A DNA stretch of 64,000 bases, from NCBI RefSeq assembly GCF_025153455.1, contig NZ_JANZNT010000001.1:1808001-1872000 (forward strand), in the 5' to 3' direction. Positions 34,713-44,328 of this stretch are shown here, piece after piece. This DNA is from Sphingomonas sp. BGYR3. GTDB lineage: Bacteria > Pseudomonadota > Alphaproteobacteria > Sphingomonadales > Sphingomonadaceae. Both the position numbers and the translations under genes were made by a program. Every line of letters starts with the position of its first letter. Positions within the stretch are counted from its first letter, which is position 1. Under the pieces are notes generated by a model, which saw only the letters and a program-made list of their open reading frames with translations, was not told the origin of the DNA and made no database searches.

Positions 34713-35603
34713 TTACCACAGCACATTCTTGACCGGCGTGACCGGCGGGGGGGGCTCGTCGCCGATGGATTGCTTCAGGTCGATTTCGATCGTCGTACAC
34801 ATCGCGGTCATCGGCACGTCATGCTCGGTATTGCTGAACGGATCGGTCAGGTCATCGCCGATGCGCAGCGCGGCCAGGAACATCAGGCCCGCCAGCGTCG
34901 ATCCGACGGGCGTTGCCCAGCCCAGCGTCTCGACCAGGCCGATGGGCAACAGGACACAGAACAGGCGCGTGAAAAACGCCGGGAAAAACCGGTACTGCAT
35001 CGGCAGCGGGGTGTTCTTGATCCGCTCCATCCCGCCTTGCGCGTTGGAGATATCGACCATCACCCGCTCGATCTGCGTCTGCTGGATGGTGTCGATCCAT
35101 CCGTTGCGGCGCGCCTCCTCGATCCGGCGGCCATTGCCGGTCAGCAGCGCGTTGGCGGGGTTGGCAAAGGACCGCGCCTCGGCCGCTTCCTCCGGCCCCA
35201 GGATGCGGTCGATATCGGGATTTTCGGGCAACCGCCGCAATTGCCCGCGCAGCGCGTGGACATAGGCGATGTGGCGCAGCACGATCGACCGCTTCAATTC
35301 GCGCGCCGCCTCCGGTTCGTCGGGCAGGAACGCGATGACGCTGCGCGACAGGCTGCGCGATGCGTTGATCATCGCCCCCCACAAAATGCGCCCCTCCCAC
35401 CATCGCTGATAGGCGGAATTGTCGCGAAACCCGATGAACAGGCCCAGCACGGTACCGAAAATGGTCAACGGCAATTCGGGCGCTCGGAACGGCAGCACGA
35501 AATAGGTGACGGTGACGATGATGTCCCACACCGCCAGCACGGTCAGCGGCTTCCACACGTCGCGGACGATGCGGCTGAAGCGCGGGGTGCTGGAAATGAT
35601 CAT
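34713..35603 (-). CDS. bestrophin-family channel protein
   Basis: 296 residues. The bestrophin pattern is visible: VWKPLTVLAVWDIIVTV, FGTVLGLFIGFRDNSAYQRWWEGRILWG, and the C-terminal ATPVGSTLAGLMFLAALRIGDDLTDPFSN. The W-G/NRWWEGR segment near residue 65-75 is the family signature; about four hydrophobic stretches are present. Bacterial bestrophins form pentameric ion channels of the inner membrane, several Na+ permeable. The gene is monocistronic. Confidence 0.88.
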   Translation of the reverse strand: MIISSTPRFSRIVRDVWKPLTVLAVWDIIVTVTYFVLPFRAPELPLTIFGTVLGLFIGFRDNSAYQRWWEGRILWGAMINASRSLSRSVIAFLPDEPEAARELKRSIVLRHIAYVHALRGQLRRLPENPDIDRILGPEEAAEARSFANPANALLTGNGRRIEEARRNGWIDTIQQTQIERVMVDISNAQGGMERIKNTPLPMQYRFFPAFFTRLFCVLLPIGLVETLGWATPVGSTLAGLMFLAALRIGDDLTDPFSNTEHDVPMTAMCTTIEIDLKQSIGDEPPPPVTPVKNVLW

Positions 35604-35911
35604 GGTCGCTGGGTCCGTCGGTCATTGGCGCCGCGCAACAATCCGTGATCTTGACATAGGTTCCTTTGCGCCTGTCCTACACGGCACAGGATCGTCATGC
35701 TCGCCGCCATGCCAGGTACATGTCCTTTTCCCTCCTGCGGCATGCCCATGCCGCCCACCGCGCGAGTCGCCCGGCTGTCGCTTCCCTGTCGCGTCGCTGG
35801 CGCTTCCGCCGCGAAAACCCTCTTTTTGTGTCCAAACTGTCAACCGCCGCCGCGGCCCGCCGCCGATGCGATTTGCGATTCGCGCCCCAACGCGGCAAAG
35901 GCTCAGCCACT
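35604..35911. promoter_or_regulatory. 308-bp divergent intergenic region, bestrophin / lysK
   Basis: Gene-free stretch between divergent genes. The only clear element is TTGACA at 35651-35656, a perfect -35 hexamer for rightward transcription; a CTACAC-type -10 candidate lies about 18 bp further at 35675-35682 and is weak. A 72-codon open frame (35697-35915) overlaps the lysK start but is not accepted. No T-box or other riboswitch structure is recognised. Confidence 0.45.
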
Positions 35912-37489
35912 ATGACCAGCATCGATCAGGCACTGCGCGACGCCGCGCTCGTTTCAAAGGCATGGCCCTATGAAGAGGCGCGCAAGCTTCTGAAACGCTA
36001 TCCGGCGGAAAAGGGCGCACCGGTGCTGTTCGAAACCGGCTATGGTCCGTCGGGCCTGCCGCATATCGGCACGTTCAACGAAGTGCTGCGCACCACCATG
36101 GTCCGCCGCGCCTTCGAAACCCTGTCGGATCAGCCGACGCGCCTGATCGCGTTTTCGGACGACATGGACGGTTTGCGCAAGGTGCCGGACAATGTGCCCA
36201 ATCAGGAGATGCTCCGGGCCTATATCGGCCATCCGCTGACCAAGGTGCCCGATCCGTTCGAAAAGTACGAAAGCTTCGCCCATCACAACAATGCGATGCT
36301 GCGCGAATTTCTCGACCGCTTCGGCTTTGATTACGAATTCGCCTCCTCCACCGATTACTACACCTCCGGCCGGTTCGACGATGCCCTGCGCCAGGTACTG
36401 CGCCAGTATGACGCGATCATGGGCGTGATGCTGCCGACGCTGCGCGCCGAACGTCAGGCGACCTATTCCCCCGTCCTGCCGATCAGCCCGAAATCGGGCG
36501 TGGTGCTGCAGGTGCCGGTCGAGGTCGTGGATGCAGAGGCGGGGATCGTCCGCTTCACCGACGACGGGGATGTGATCGAACAATCGATCCTGTCCGGCGG
36601 GGCGAAACTGCAATGGAAGGTCGATTGGGCCATGCGCTGGGTCGCGCTGGGCGTCGATTATGAAATGGCGGGCAAGGATCTGATCGATTCGGTCACCCAG
36701 TCGTCAAAGATCGCCCGCGTCCTTGGCGCCCGCCCGCCCGAAGGCTTCAATTACGAGATGTTCCTGGATGAAAAGGGGGAAAAGATCTCGAAGTCCAAGG
36801 GCAATGGCCTCAGCCTGGAACAATGGCTGACTTATGGCTCGGACGAAAGCCTCGCCTTCTACATCTATCGCGAACCGAAAAAGGCCAAGGCGCTGCACAT
36901 GGGCGTCATCCCCCGCGCAGTGGACGATTACTGGCAGTTTGCGGGCAATTATGATGCCCAGCCGGTCGAACAGCGGCTCGGCAATCCGGTGCACCACATT
37001 CACAACGGCCCGCCGCCGGTCGCGGCGCTGCCCGTCACCTTTGGCCTGATCCTCAATCTGGTCGGCGTGATGGGCGCGGGCGCGACGCGGGAACAGGTCT
37101 GGGGCTATCTCGGCAACTACGTCGCCGACGCCACGCCCGAAAGCCACCCGGCGCTGGACGAACTGATCGGCAAGGCGCTGGCCTATAACCGCGACTTCGT
37201 TGCCCCTACCCTGGTCCGCCGCGCGCCAGAGGGGGTGGAGGTGGACGCCCTGCGCCGTCTCGACGCGGTGCTCGCCACGCTGCCCGCCGATGCCAGTGCC
37301 GAGGATATCCAGAACGAGGTCTATGAAATCGGCAAGACCGGCGGCTTCGAAAACCTGCGCGACTGGTTCAAGGCGCTGTACGAAACCCTGCTCGGCTCCA
37401 GCCAGGGACCGCGCATGGGCAGCTTCATTGCGCTTTACGGGATCGACAACAGCCGCACCCTGATCGCGGAGGCGCTGGCAAAGGCCTGA
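35912..37489 (+). CDS. lysK: lysine--tRNA ligase, class I
   Basis: 525 residues from ATG 35912. This is the class I (archaeal-type) LysRS rather than the class II LysS: HIGH-like HIGT (51-54) in GPSGLPHIGTFNEV and KMSKS-like KISKS (291-295) in EKGEKISKSKGNG. Class I LysRS is normal in alphaproteobacteria. It charges tRNA-Lys. The start is chosen for the alignment of MTSIDQALRDAALVSKAWPYEEA with the family N-terminus; upstream in-frame codons run into the promoter. Confidence 0.96.
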   Translation: MTSIDQALRDAALVSKAWPYEEARKLLKRYPAEKGAPVLFETGYGPSGLPHIGTFNEVLRTTMVRRAFETLSDQPTRLIAFSDDMDGLRKVPDNVPNQEMLRAYIGHPLTKVPDPFEKYESFAHHNNAMLREFLDRFGFDYEFASSTDYYTSGRFDDALRQVLRQYDAIMGVMLPTLRAERQATYSPVLPISPKSGVVLQVPVEVVDAEAGIVRFTDDGDVIEQSILSGGAKLQWKVDWAMRWVALGVDYEMAGKDLIDSVTQSSKIARVLGARPPEGFNYEMFLDEKGEKISKSKGNGLSLEQWLTYGSDESLAFYIYREPKKAKALHMGVIPRAVDDYWQFAGNYDAQPVEQRLGNPVHHIHNGPPPVAALPVTFGLILNLVGVMGAGATREQVWGYLGNYVADATPESHPALDELIGKALAYNRDFVAPTLVRRAPEGVEVDALRRLDAVLATLPADASAEDIQNEVYEIGKTGGFENLRDWFKALYETLLGSSQGPRMGSFIALYGIDNSRTLIAEALAKA

Positions 37490-37492
37490 CGG

Positions 37493-38353
37493 CTATTCGC
37501 TGTCCGGTGCCAGCCAGCTCAGGGTGACGGCATCGCCGGTTGCGGCGCGCTCCGTCACCCGGGCCTGGACCCCGGCCGATGTCAGTCGGGCGACCACCGC
37601 CTCCGCCCGCTGGGCCGGGCCGGAAACGCCCATGGGCGCCGCAACCCGCTGGCCCGCCCATGCTGCCAGCGCCAGCGCCGCGGCATCCGGCTCGTCCTCG
37701 CGATAGGGGATGTCGGGCAGGGCAAGCGCCGGCGGCACCAGCTCGACCCGCCACCCCTCGGCGGTGCTCGCGATCCGCTGTTCCAGCCCGCGATAGGTCG
37801 CCAGGCCGGCGCCCGGCAGCACCACCGCCCGCACCATCGCCCGCCGCGCCTCCCGGTCGATCAGCACCGCGCCCCGCTCGACCCCCGCGACCAGCGCCAG
37901 CCGGTCGGTCATTGCCGAAATCGTCTCTTCCCGGTTGCGCGCCGTCGCACTCGCCGCCGCCAGCTGCGCCGCCTCCGCCTCGCCGCCCGCAACCTGAACC
38001 TGTTCCAGTGCCACAGCCACCGGCCGGTTCAACAGCCGCGTCAACGTCGCCGCCGCCGTCGGCTCCGCCCGTCCCCGCAATTCCGGGGTCAGCATCGTGG
38101 CCGTGACCCGTACCGTCTCACCGGCATAACTGACCTCGATCTGGCTGATCCGCGCATCGTTCGGAAACTGGCTCGCCACCACCTCCCGAACCTGCCGCGA
38201 TGCGGATGCCTCCCATGCAATCTGCCGCAAGGTCAGCCCCAGCGGGACCGCCAGCGCAGCGAATACCGCCAACAGCAGGACGGTCTGCACCAGCGCGTGC
38301 TGCGGCGACAGATGCGTCCCGCACCCGTTCAACGACATCGACATGATCGACAT
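37493..38353 (-). CDS. membrane-anchored hypothetical protein, possible C-terminal remnant of a DUF389 protein
   Basis: 286 residues. One hydrophobic helix (about 18-45, LLLAVFAALAVPLGLTLRQI) is followed by a soluble alpha/beta region of about 230 residues, rich in Ala/Val with ISQIEVSYAGETVRVTATML. I recall this arrangement from the C-terminal half of DUF389/TIGR00341 proteins, whose N-terminal transmembrane domain is missing here: an in-frame stop lies 38 bp before the ATG, in the nhaA promoter region. It could instead be a complete small anchored protein. Convergent with lysK (3 bp apart). Confidence 0.6.
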   Translation of the reverse strand: MSIMSMSLNGCGTHLSPQHALVQTVLLLAVFAALAVPLGLTLRQIAWEASASRQVREVVASQFPNDARISQIEVSYAGETVRVTATMLTPELRGRAEPTAAATLTRLLNRPVAVALEQVQVAGGEAEAAQLAAASATARNREETISAMTDRLALVAGVERGAVLIDREARRAMVRAVVLPGAGLATYRGLEQRIASTAEGWRVELVPPALALPDIPYREDEPDAAALALAAWAGQRVAAPMGVSGPAQRAEAVVARLTSAGVQARVTERAATGDAVTLSWLAPDSE

Positions 38354-38469
38354 CGACGACGGCGTGCTGTCGCCACCATTGGATCAATGGATTGGTTCGA
38401 TGGGGCTCATAGGAACTCGCCATGGCCACCGGATATGGGGTTTGCGGCCCGATGACCAGCAGTTAGGAC

Positions 38470-38494
38470 GTTGCAGGGGAGCGGCAACAGGAGG
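38470..38494 (+). promoter_or_regulatory. nhaA leader hairpin next to a perfect Shine-Dalgarno
   Basis: GTTGC (38470-38474) pairs with GCAAC (38484-38488) directly before AGGAGG (38489-38494), 5 bases from the nhaA ATG. The layout could gate translation. Na+/H+ antiporter leaders of the nhaA-I RNA type exist, but I cannot match this sequence to that motif. Confidence 0.35.
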
Positions 38495-38499
38495 TTTCA

Positions 38500-39765
38500 A
38501 TGGCTACCGGCACCCGGGCTCCATCAGCCCTGCGGCAATTCCTCAAGAGCGAGGCGACGGGCGGAATCGTCCTGATCGTTGCTGCCGTGCTGGCCATGCT
38601 TGCCGCCAATCTGCCCGCAACGGCAGAGGGGTATCAGCATTTCCTGCACCTCGACACCGGCCCTGTCCTGTCGCCCAAATACGGGTCGATGACCGTTCAT
38701 CTGTGGATCAACGATGCGCTGATGGCGATTTTCTTCCTGCTGGTCGGGCTGGAGATCAAGCGGGAGTTTACCGATGGCCGCCTCGCCCGCTGGTCGGACC
38801 GGCGGCTGCCCTTCATCGCGGCTGCGGCGGGAATGGCCGCGCCGGCGGCGGTCTATCTGTTCGTCACCGGCTTTGATCCGGCGCTGACCAATGGCTGGGC
38901 GATTCCGGCCGCCACCGACATCGCCTTTGCCATCGGCGTGCTGGCGATCCTCGGCCGCCATGCGCCTGCCTCGCTCAAGCTGTTCCTGACCACCGTTGCG
39001 ATCGTCGACGATATGGGCGCGGTGGCGATCATCGCCTTTGTCTACACCGCCGGGCTGTCCTCGCTGGCGCTGGCTGCGGCCGGGCTGGTCCTTGGCGGGA
39101 TGTATTTCCTCAACAAATCGAATGTTCAGCGGCTCTGGCCCTATCTGCTGCTGGGCGCGTTGCTCTGGTATCTGGTCTTTCTGTCCGGCGTTCATGCGAC
39201 CATCGCTGGCGTGCTCACCGCCTTCATGATCCCGGTAAAGCCGACGCCGGGCGCGCCCGATGCACAGGATTCGCCGCTGCACCGGCTGGAACACGCGCTT
39301 CACAAACCGGTCGCGTTCCTGATCGTCCCGCTGTTCGGCTTTGCCAATGCCGGGGTGCCGCTGATGGGACTGGGGCCGGAAATCCTGTTTGAGCCGCTGC
39401 CGCTGGCCATCGCGCTCGGCCTGTTCCTGGGCAAGCAGTTCGGCATTTTCGGCAGCATCTGGATCAGCTGCCGGACCGGCTTTGCCGAAGTGCCGGGCGG
39501 CGCCAGCTGGCAGCAGATCTATGGCGTCGCGATGCTGGCCGGCATCGGCTTTACCATGAGCCTGTTCATCGGCGGCCTTGCGTTTCCGGGCAACGAGCTG
39601 TTCGTCAACGAGGTGAAGATCGGCGTGCTCGCCGGGTCGATCCTGTCCGCGATCGGCGGCTACCTGTTGATCCGCTCGGCGGGCGGCAAGCCGGCCGTCC
39701 GGCCCGCCCGGCCCGACGATGCGCTGGACGAACCGGCGCCTCTGGTGCCTGCCGGCGCGGATTAA
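38500..39765 (+). CDS. nhaA: Na+/H+ antiporter NhaA
   Basis: 421 residues, 11-12 hydrophobic helices. Signature blocks: [53 protein letters not shown] and [14 protein letters not shown], with the paired Asp of the ion-binding site in VDDMGA. It exports Na+ or Li+ in exchange for protons at alkaline pH. A perfect AGGAGG precedes the start. It overlaps the convergent prs stop. Confidence 0.95.
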   Translation: MATGTRAPSALRQFLKSEATGGIVLIVAAVLAMLAANLPATAEGYQHFLHLDTGPVLSPKYGSMTVHLWINDALMAIFFLLVGLEIKREFTDGRLARWSDRRLPFIAAAAGMAAPAAVYLFVTGFDPALTNGWAIPAATDIAFAIGVLAILGRHAPASLKLFLTTVAIVDDMGAVAIIAFVYTAGLSSLALAAAGLVLGGMYFLNKSNVQRLWPYLLLGALLWYLVFLSGVHATIAGVLTAFMIPVKPTPGAPDAQDSPLHRLEHALHKPVAFLIVPLFGFANAGVPLMGLGPEILFEPLPLAIALGLFLGKQFGIFGSIWISCRTGFAEVPGGASWQQIYGVAMLAGIGFTMSLFIGGLAFPGNELFVNEVKIGVLAGSILSAIGGYLLIRSAGGKPAVRPARPDDALDEPAPLVPAGAD

Positions 39766-40697
39766 TCGAACAGGCTGGAAACGCTCGCTTCTTCCGCGAT
39801 CCGCCGGATGGCCTCGGCCAGCAGCGGGGCGATGGTCAGGTGGCGGATATGCTTGGCATCGGCGATGATGCTGTGATTGCCGATCGAATCGGTGATCACC
39901 AGCTCTTCCAGCGACGATGCCTCGACCCGCGCGACCGCCCCGCCCGACAGGACACCGTGCGTGCAATAGGCAACGACCCCTTCCGCCCCTGCCGCCTTCA
40001 GCGCGGCGGCGGCATTGCACAGCGTGCCAGCCGAATCGACGATATCGTCGATCAGGATGCAGAACCGGCCTTCCACCTCGCCGATGATGTTCATCACTTC
40101 CGATTCGCCCGCCCGCTCGCGGCGCTTGTCGACAATCGCCAGCGGGGCATTGTCCAGCCGCTTGGCCAGCGACCGGGCGCGCACGACGCCGCCGACGTCG
40201 GGCGACACGACCATCAGGTTCTTGTCCCCGAACCGGGTATGGATGTCGGCCGACATCACCGGCGCGGCGACCAGATTGTCGGTCGGGATGTCGAAAAACC
40301 CCTGAATCTGCCCGGCGTGCAAGTCCACCGACAGGACGCGGTCGGCGCCGGCGGTGGTGATCAGGTTTGCGACCAGCTTGGCGGAAATCGGCGTGCGCGG
40401 GCCGGGTTTGCGGTCCTGGCGGGCATAGCCGAAATAGGGGAGGACGGCGGTGATGCGCTTGGCCGATGCGCGCTTCAGCGCATCGATCATGATCAGCATC
40501 TCCATCAGATTGTCATTGGCCGGATAGGCGGTGGATTGCAGGACGAACACGTCCTCGCCCCGCACATTTTCCAGGATTTCGACAAAGATCTCTTCATCGG
40601 CGAACCGGCGCACATTCGCCTGGGTCAGCGGAATTTCGAGATAGTGCGCGATGGCCCGCGCGAGCGGAAGATTGGAATTGCCCGCCAACAGCTTCAT
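39762..40697 (-). CDS. prs: ribose-phosphate pyrophosphokinase
   Basis: 311 residues from ATG 40697. [23 protein letters not shown] at the N-terminus, [16 protein letters not shown] active-site loop ([14 protein letters not shown]), and PRPP-binding signature [19 protein letters not shown]. It makes PRPP from ribose-5-phosphate and ATP for purines, pyrimidines, His and Trp. The gene converges on nhaA and is divergent from gltX. Confidence 0.97.
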   Translation of the reverse strand: MKLLAGNSNLPLARAIAHYLEIPLTQANVRRFADEEIFVEILENVRGEDVFVLQSTAYPANDNLMEMLIMIDALKRASAKRITAVLPYFGYARQDRKPGPRTPISAKLVANLITTAGADRVLSVDLHAGQIQGFFDIPTDNLVAAPVMSADIHTRFGDKNLMVVSPDVGGVVRARSLAKRLDNAPLAIVDKRRERAGESEVMNIIGEVEGRFCILIDDIVDSAGTLCNAAAALKAAGAEGVVAYCTHGVLSGGAVARVEASSLEELVITDSIGNHSIIADAKHIRHLTIAPLLAEAIRRIAEEASVSSLFD

Positions 40698-40815
40698 GTC
40701 GCGCCCCACGCAGTTGATGAAGGAATTTTGACAGCGGCCCTTTAGGCGGCGGGTGGCCCCCCCGGCAAGTGGCGATTGCGGCACGGGCCGCTGCGGCCTA
40801 GACGCTGGGCGCATC

Positions 40816-42141
40816 ATGACCATCGTGACCCGTTTCGCCCCCAGCCCCACCGGCCGCCTGCACGTCGGCAATCTGCGCACGGCCATCCACAATTGGCTGG
40901 CGGCGCGCGCGGGCGGCGGGCGGTTCCTGCTGCGCATCGATGATACCGATGCCGAACGCTCCCGCGCCGAATATGTCGATGCGATCCGCGCCGACCTGGC
41001 CTGGCTGGGCCTGACCCCGGATGCAGAGGTGCGCCAGTCCGACCGCTTTGCCCTGTATGAGCGGGAGTTCGATCGGCTGAAGGCGGCGGGCCGGGTCTAT
41101 CCCTGTTACGAAACGCCGGAGGAGCTGGACCTTCGCCGCAAGATCCTGCTGGGGCGGGGCCTGCCCCCCGTCTATGACCGCGCGGCGCTTCGCCTGACCG
41201 ATGATCAGCGCGCGGCGTTCGAGGGCGAGGGGCGGCGGCCGCACTGGCGCTTTCGTCTGGCCGATGGCGCGATCGAATGGGACGATGCGGTGCGCGGGCC
41301 GCAGCAGTTCGATGCCGCGTCGATGAGCGATCCCGTGGTGCGCCGCGCGGATGGCAGCTGGCTGTACCTCCTCCCCTCGGTGATCGACGATATCGACCTT
41401 GGCATCACGCTGGTCGCGCGGGGCGAGGATCATGTCACCAATACCGCAGCACAGGTACAGATGTTCGACGCGCTGGGCGCTGCCCCGCCGCGCTTCGCCC
41501 ATGCCGCGCTGCTGACCGGGGCGGAGGGCAAGCTGTCCAAGCGGCTCGGCTCGCTCGGCTGCGATCATTTCCGCGACGCGGGCATCGAACCTGCGGCGAT
41601 CCTGTCGCTGCTGGCCCGCATCGGCACCAGCGATCCGGTCGAGCCCTTTGCCGATCCAGCGCCGCTCCTCGCCAGCTTTGATTTTGCGCGTTTCGGCCGT
41701 GCCCCGGCCCGGTTCGACGAACAGGAACTGGCACAGGTCAATGCCCGTATCGTGCATCAGCTACCCTTTGATGCCGTCGTCCATCGCCTGCCCGCCGGCA
41801 TGGATGCCGCCGCATGGGATGCGGTGCGGCCCAACCTGTCGGTGGTGGCGGAGGCGGCGGACTGGTGGCCGGTGATCGCAGGCGACATCGCCGTCCCGGT
41901 CCAACCGGACGAGGCGGGGTTCCTGGCCGAGGCGGCTGCCGTCACTGAGGCACTGGACTGGAGCCAGGATCCCTGGGGTCAGCTGACGGGTGTGCTGAAG
42001 GGGTCTACAGGCCGAAAGGGCCGGGCCCTGTTCCTGCCGCTGCGCCTTGCGCTGACCGGCCGGGACCATGGCCCGGACATGGCCGCGCTGCTGCCGCTGA
42101 TCGGCCGCACACGCGCGCTGGCCCGCCTGACCGCCCATTGA
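40816..42141 (+). CDS. gltX: glutamate--tRNA ligase
   Basis: 441 residues from ATG 40816. Class I synthetase: HIGH-like HVGN (16-19) in [14 protein letters not shown] and KMSKS-like KLSKR (239-243) in [24 protein letters not shown] and [16 protein letters not shown] are GltX blocks. Alphaproteobacteria usually carry two GltX enzymes, one able to charge tRNA-Gln; which type this is cannot be decided here. Together with prs (divergent) it forms a core-gene cluster. Confidence 0.95.
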   Translation: MTIVTRFAPSPTGRLHVGNLRTAIHNWLAARAGGGRFLLRIDDTDAERSRAEYVDAIRADLAWLGLTPDAEVRQSDRFALYEREFDRLKAAGRVYPCYETPEELDLRRKILLGRGLPPVYDRAALRLTDDQRAAFEGEGRRPHWRFRLADGAIEWDDAVRGPQQFDAASMSDPVVRRADGSWLYLLPSVIDDIDLGITLVARGEDHVTNTAAQVQMFDALGAAPPRFAHAALLTGAEGKLSKRLGSLGCDHFRDAGIEPAAILSLLARIGTSDPVEPFADPAPLLASFDFARFGRAPARFDEQELAQVNARIVHQLPFDAVVHRLPAGMDAAAWDAVRPNLSVVAEAADWWPVIAGDIAVPVQPDEAGFLAEAAAVTEALDWSQDPWGQLTGVLKGSTGRKGRALFLPLRLALTGRDHGPDMAALLPLIGRTRALARLTAH

Positions 42142-42172
42142 TTGCGCCTTTGGATGGCCATAGCGAAAGCCT

Positions 42173-42200
42173 TTGACAGCAAATTGTGATGTTGTACCAT
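42173..42200 (+). promoter_or_regulatory. sigma-70 promoter of the TonB-family gene
   Basis: TTGACA at 42173-42178 (perfect -35), a 16-bp spacer, and TACCAT at 42195-42200 (-10). It lies 32 bp before the start codon. It is overlapped by a dyad. Confidence 0.6.
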
Positions 42201-42203
42201 CAC
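42186..42203. promoter_or_regulatory. dyad operator overlapping the -10 of the TonB-family gene
   Basis: GTGATG-TTGTAC-CATCAC, a perfect 6-bp inverted repeat with a 6-bp spacer, covers the -10 hexamer. A repressor that binds here would block the promoter. The binding protein is unknown; the sequence does not look like a classical Fur box. Confidence 0.5.
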
Positions 42204-42204
42204 T

Positions 42205-42226
42205 CGTCTCCACTGGAGAGGAGACG
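42205..42226 (+). promoter_or_regulatory. 5'-UTR hairpin sequestering the Shine-Dalgarno
   Basis: CGTCTCC (42205-42211) and GGAGACG (42220-42226) form a perfect 7-bp stem with an 8-nt loop. The GAGGAG Shine-Dalgarno (42218-42223) is within the right arm, so the stem hides it until melted. Thermo- or protein-controlled translation is inferred. Confidence 0.5.
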
Positions 42227-42231
42227 AAGCC

Positions 42232-42909
42232 ATGTATGCAGACCGTAACAAGGGATTGAACCCGGCGGCGCTGGGTTCCGCATTGCTGGTGAATGGCGCG
42301 ATCATCGCCGCGCTCGCCACATTGGGTGCAGTCACTGTAATCCCGCCCGGGGACGACACCATCGAAACCTATCGCGTCCCCATCGAAACGCCGCCTTCGC
42401 CCCTGCCGGTCGAAAAGCAGGCACCGGTGAAGCCGACGGTGGAAACGCCCCCGCGTTCATCGACCATCGACATTGTCCGCCCCGTGATCGACGCGCCGCC
42501 GACCGGCCCGGTCATCACCGGCCCCACCGAACCCACGCCTGTGCCATCCGGCCCGACCACTGGCACGCCGGGCGGCACAGGTACGGGGGCCGGCACGGGT
42601 ACCATCGTCGATCCGCCCGCCCCCGTGCTGATCGGGGCAACCGTCGATCCCCGCTATGCCGGGACGTTTCAGCCCGATTATCCGGGCCGCGAACTTGGCC
42701 TTGGCGAAGAAGGGATCGTCACCGTCCGCGTACTGATCGGCGTCGATGGCCGGGTAAAGGCGGTGGAGCGCGTCTCTGCCGATAGCGACGGCTTCTTTCA
42801 GGCAACGCGCCGCCACGCGCTTGCCCGCTGGCGGTTCCGCCCCGCGACCCGCGACGGCGTGCCGCAGGAGGTGTGGAAACAGATGACGGTCCGCTTCCGG
42901 ATCAACTGA
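42232..42909 (+). CDS. energy transducer TonB-family protein
   Basis: 225 residues. A cytoplasmic tip and one membrane helix (about 12-35, LGSALLVNGAIIAALATLG) are followed by a Pro/Gly/Thr-rich periplasmic spacer (about 40-135) and the TonB C-terminal domain (about 145-225): DPRYAGTFQPDYPGRELGLGEEGIVTVRVLIGVDGRVKAV and ARWRFRPATRDGVPQEV. The layout fits TonB, which links the proton-motive force to outer-membrane receptors. No exbB/exbD lie next to it. Its promoter has an unusual operator and SD-hiding hairpin. Confidence 0.88.
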   Translation: MYADRNKGLNPAALGSALLVNGAIIAALATLGAVTVIPPGDDTIETYRVPIETPPSPLPVEKQAPVKPTVETPPRSSTIDIVRPVIDAPPTGPVITGPTEPTPVPSGPTTGTPGGTGTGAGTGTIVDPPAPVLIGATVDPRYAGTFQPDYPGRELGLGEEGIVTVRVLIGVDGRVKAVERVSADSDGFFQATRRHALARWRFRPATRDGVPQEVWKQMTVRFRIN

Positions 42910-42969
42910 TCCGGGCCGTTTTGGGGGCGGGGGCTGGTCGTGGCCGGCCTCTGCCCCTATGTTTTGTCC

Positions 42970-43335
42970 ATGCTTTCGCCCAACCATTTCCGGATGATGC
43001 GACAGGTGCGACCGCGCAGCGCCCTTCGCGACGCCTATGACATGCTGATCCGTCCCGCTCCACACAAATGGGGCTTTCTGGGCCTGGCCGCCACACTGAC
43101 CGGTCTGGTCGTGTTCGGGTTCGTTCAGGACAGCAAATGGGAAAAACCGTACAAGCGCGAGATCGTCTATGTGAACGACTGGCGGCTTGACCGGTCCGAT
43201 GCCGAAATCACCGCCCAGCAAAAGGTGGACGAGGCGGAAAAGCTGGAACGGTTGAAAAAGATCAACGCCGAAAAGGAAAAGCGCCGCCGCGAGTGGCAAA
43301 AGATCGACGACGGCCTCAGTCGGTTCGGGCTCTGA
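42970..43335 (+). CDS. small membrane protein of unknown function
   Basis: 121 residues from ATG 42970; an upstream GTG (42940) is less likely. One hydrophobic helix (about 35-60, KWGFLGLAATLTGLVVFGFV) is followed by a basic, Lys/Glu/Arg-rich predicted coiled-coil tail (ITAQQKVDEAEKLERLKKINAEKEKRRREW). This looks like a conserved sphingomonad envelope protein. It is co-oriented with ribD and just upstream; its end lies 5 bp before the chosen ribD start. Confidence 0.75.
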   Translation: MLSPNHFRMMRQVRPRSALRDAYDMLIRPAPHKWGFLGLAATLTGLVVFGFVQDSKWEKPYKREIVYVNDWRLDRSDAEITAQQKVDEAEKLERLKKINAEKEKRRREWQKIDDGLSRFGL

Positions 43336-43340
43336 ACCGG

Positions 43341-44312
43341 GTGCCGGGGGGCGCGGTCGATGAGCGGGCGATGGCGGCCGCCATTGCGCTGGCCGAGCGA
43401 ACCCGTGGGCTCAGCGATCCCAACCCCAATGTCGGCTGCATCGTCCTTGCCCCCGATGGCCGGGTCGTCGGGCGCGGCTGGACGCAGCCGGGCGGGCGGC
43501 CCCATGCAGAGGCGATGGCGCTGGCGCAGGCGGGCGATGCCGCGCGCGGCGGCACGCTCTACACCACGCTGGAGCCGTGCTGCCATCTCTCCCCCCGCGG
43601 CCCGGCCTGTGCGGACCTGATCCTGGCCGCCGGCATCGCCCGTGTCGTTGCGGCGATGGGCGATCCGGACCCGCGGGTGAGTGGGGGCGGCCATGCCCGG
43701 CTGCGCGATGCGGGCATCGCCCTTGATATCGGCACCGGCGCGGTGGCGGCGGCACAGACGATGGCGGGGTTCCTGACGCGTCAGGTGCTGGGTCGCCCGC
43801 TGGTCACGCTGAAACTCGCCCTGTCGCTGGATGGAGCCGCCGCAATGGCGGATGGCAGCAGCCGCTGGATCACCGGGCCACAGGCGCGGGCGCACACCCA
43901 TCTGGAACGCGCGCGGCACGGCGCGATCCTGGTCGGGCGCGGCACATGGCTGGCGGATCGCCCGGCGCTCGACGTCCGGCTGCCGGGACTGCACGACCGT
44001 TCGCCCGCCCGTTACGTGCTGACCGGCGCGGCGCTGGAGGGCGTGGAAACGCTGGCATCGCCCGGGGCGATCGCCGGCCTGCCGGTCAATCATCTGCTGG
44101 TCGAAGGGGGGATGCAGACAGCGGCAACATTCCTGTCGGCCGACCTGGTCGACCGCCTGCTCCTCTATCGGGCGCCCATCCTGATCGGCGGGGGCCGGAC
44201 CCTGCCCGATCTGGGGCTGGGCGATCTGTCCGCCGCGCACGGCCGGTGGCACCTGCTCGAACAGCGGATGCTTGGCAGCGACACCATGCAGCTATACCAG
44301 CGGGCGCGATAA
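43341..44312 (+). CDS. ribD: bifunctional riboflavin deaminase/reductase RibD
   Basis: 323 residues from GTG 43341; a GTG at 43293 would add 16 and overlap the previous gene, and ATG 43371 is a third choice. N-terminal CMP/dCMP-deaminase fold: HAE in GGRPHAEAMAL and PCCHLSPRGPAC zinc ligands. C-terminal reductase (about 140-323): LALSLDGAAAMADGSSRWITG and HLLVEGGMQTAATFL. It carries out the second and third steps of riboflavin synthesis. ribE follows after 16 bp. Confidence 0.94.
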   Translation: MPGGAVDERAMAAAIALAERTRGLSDPNPNVGCIVLAPDGRVVGRGWTQPGGRPHAEAMALAQAGDAARGGTLYTTLEPCCHLSPRGPACADLILAAGIARVVAAMGDPDPRVSGGGHARLRDAGIALDIGTGAVAAAQTMAGFLTRQVLGRPLVTLKLALSLDGAAAMADGSSRWITGPQARAHTHLERARHGAILVGRGTWLADRPALDVRLPGLHDRSPARYVLTGAALEGVETLASPGAIAGLPVNHLLVEGGMQTAATFLSADLVDRLLLYRAPILIGGGRTLPDLGLGDLSAAHGRWHLLEQRMLGSDTMQLYQRAR

Positions 44313-44328
44313 CGGAGAGAGTGCAGCC

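Noticed and set aside
35697..35915. 72-codon open frame in the lysK leader, overlapping the lysK start (ATGA), with CxxxxC and CxxC pairs
   Set aside because: Third-codon-position GC is clearly lower than in neighbouring genes and the composition is Pro/Ala/Cys-biased, so it is probably non-coding leader.
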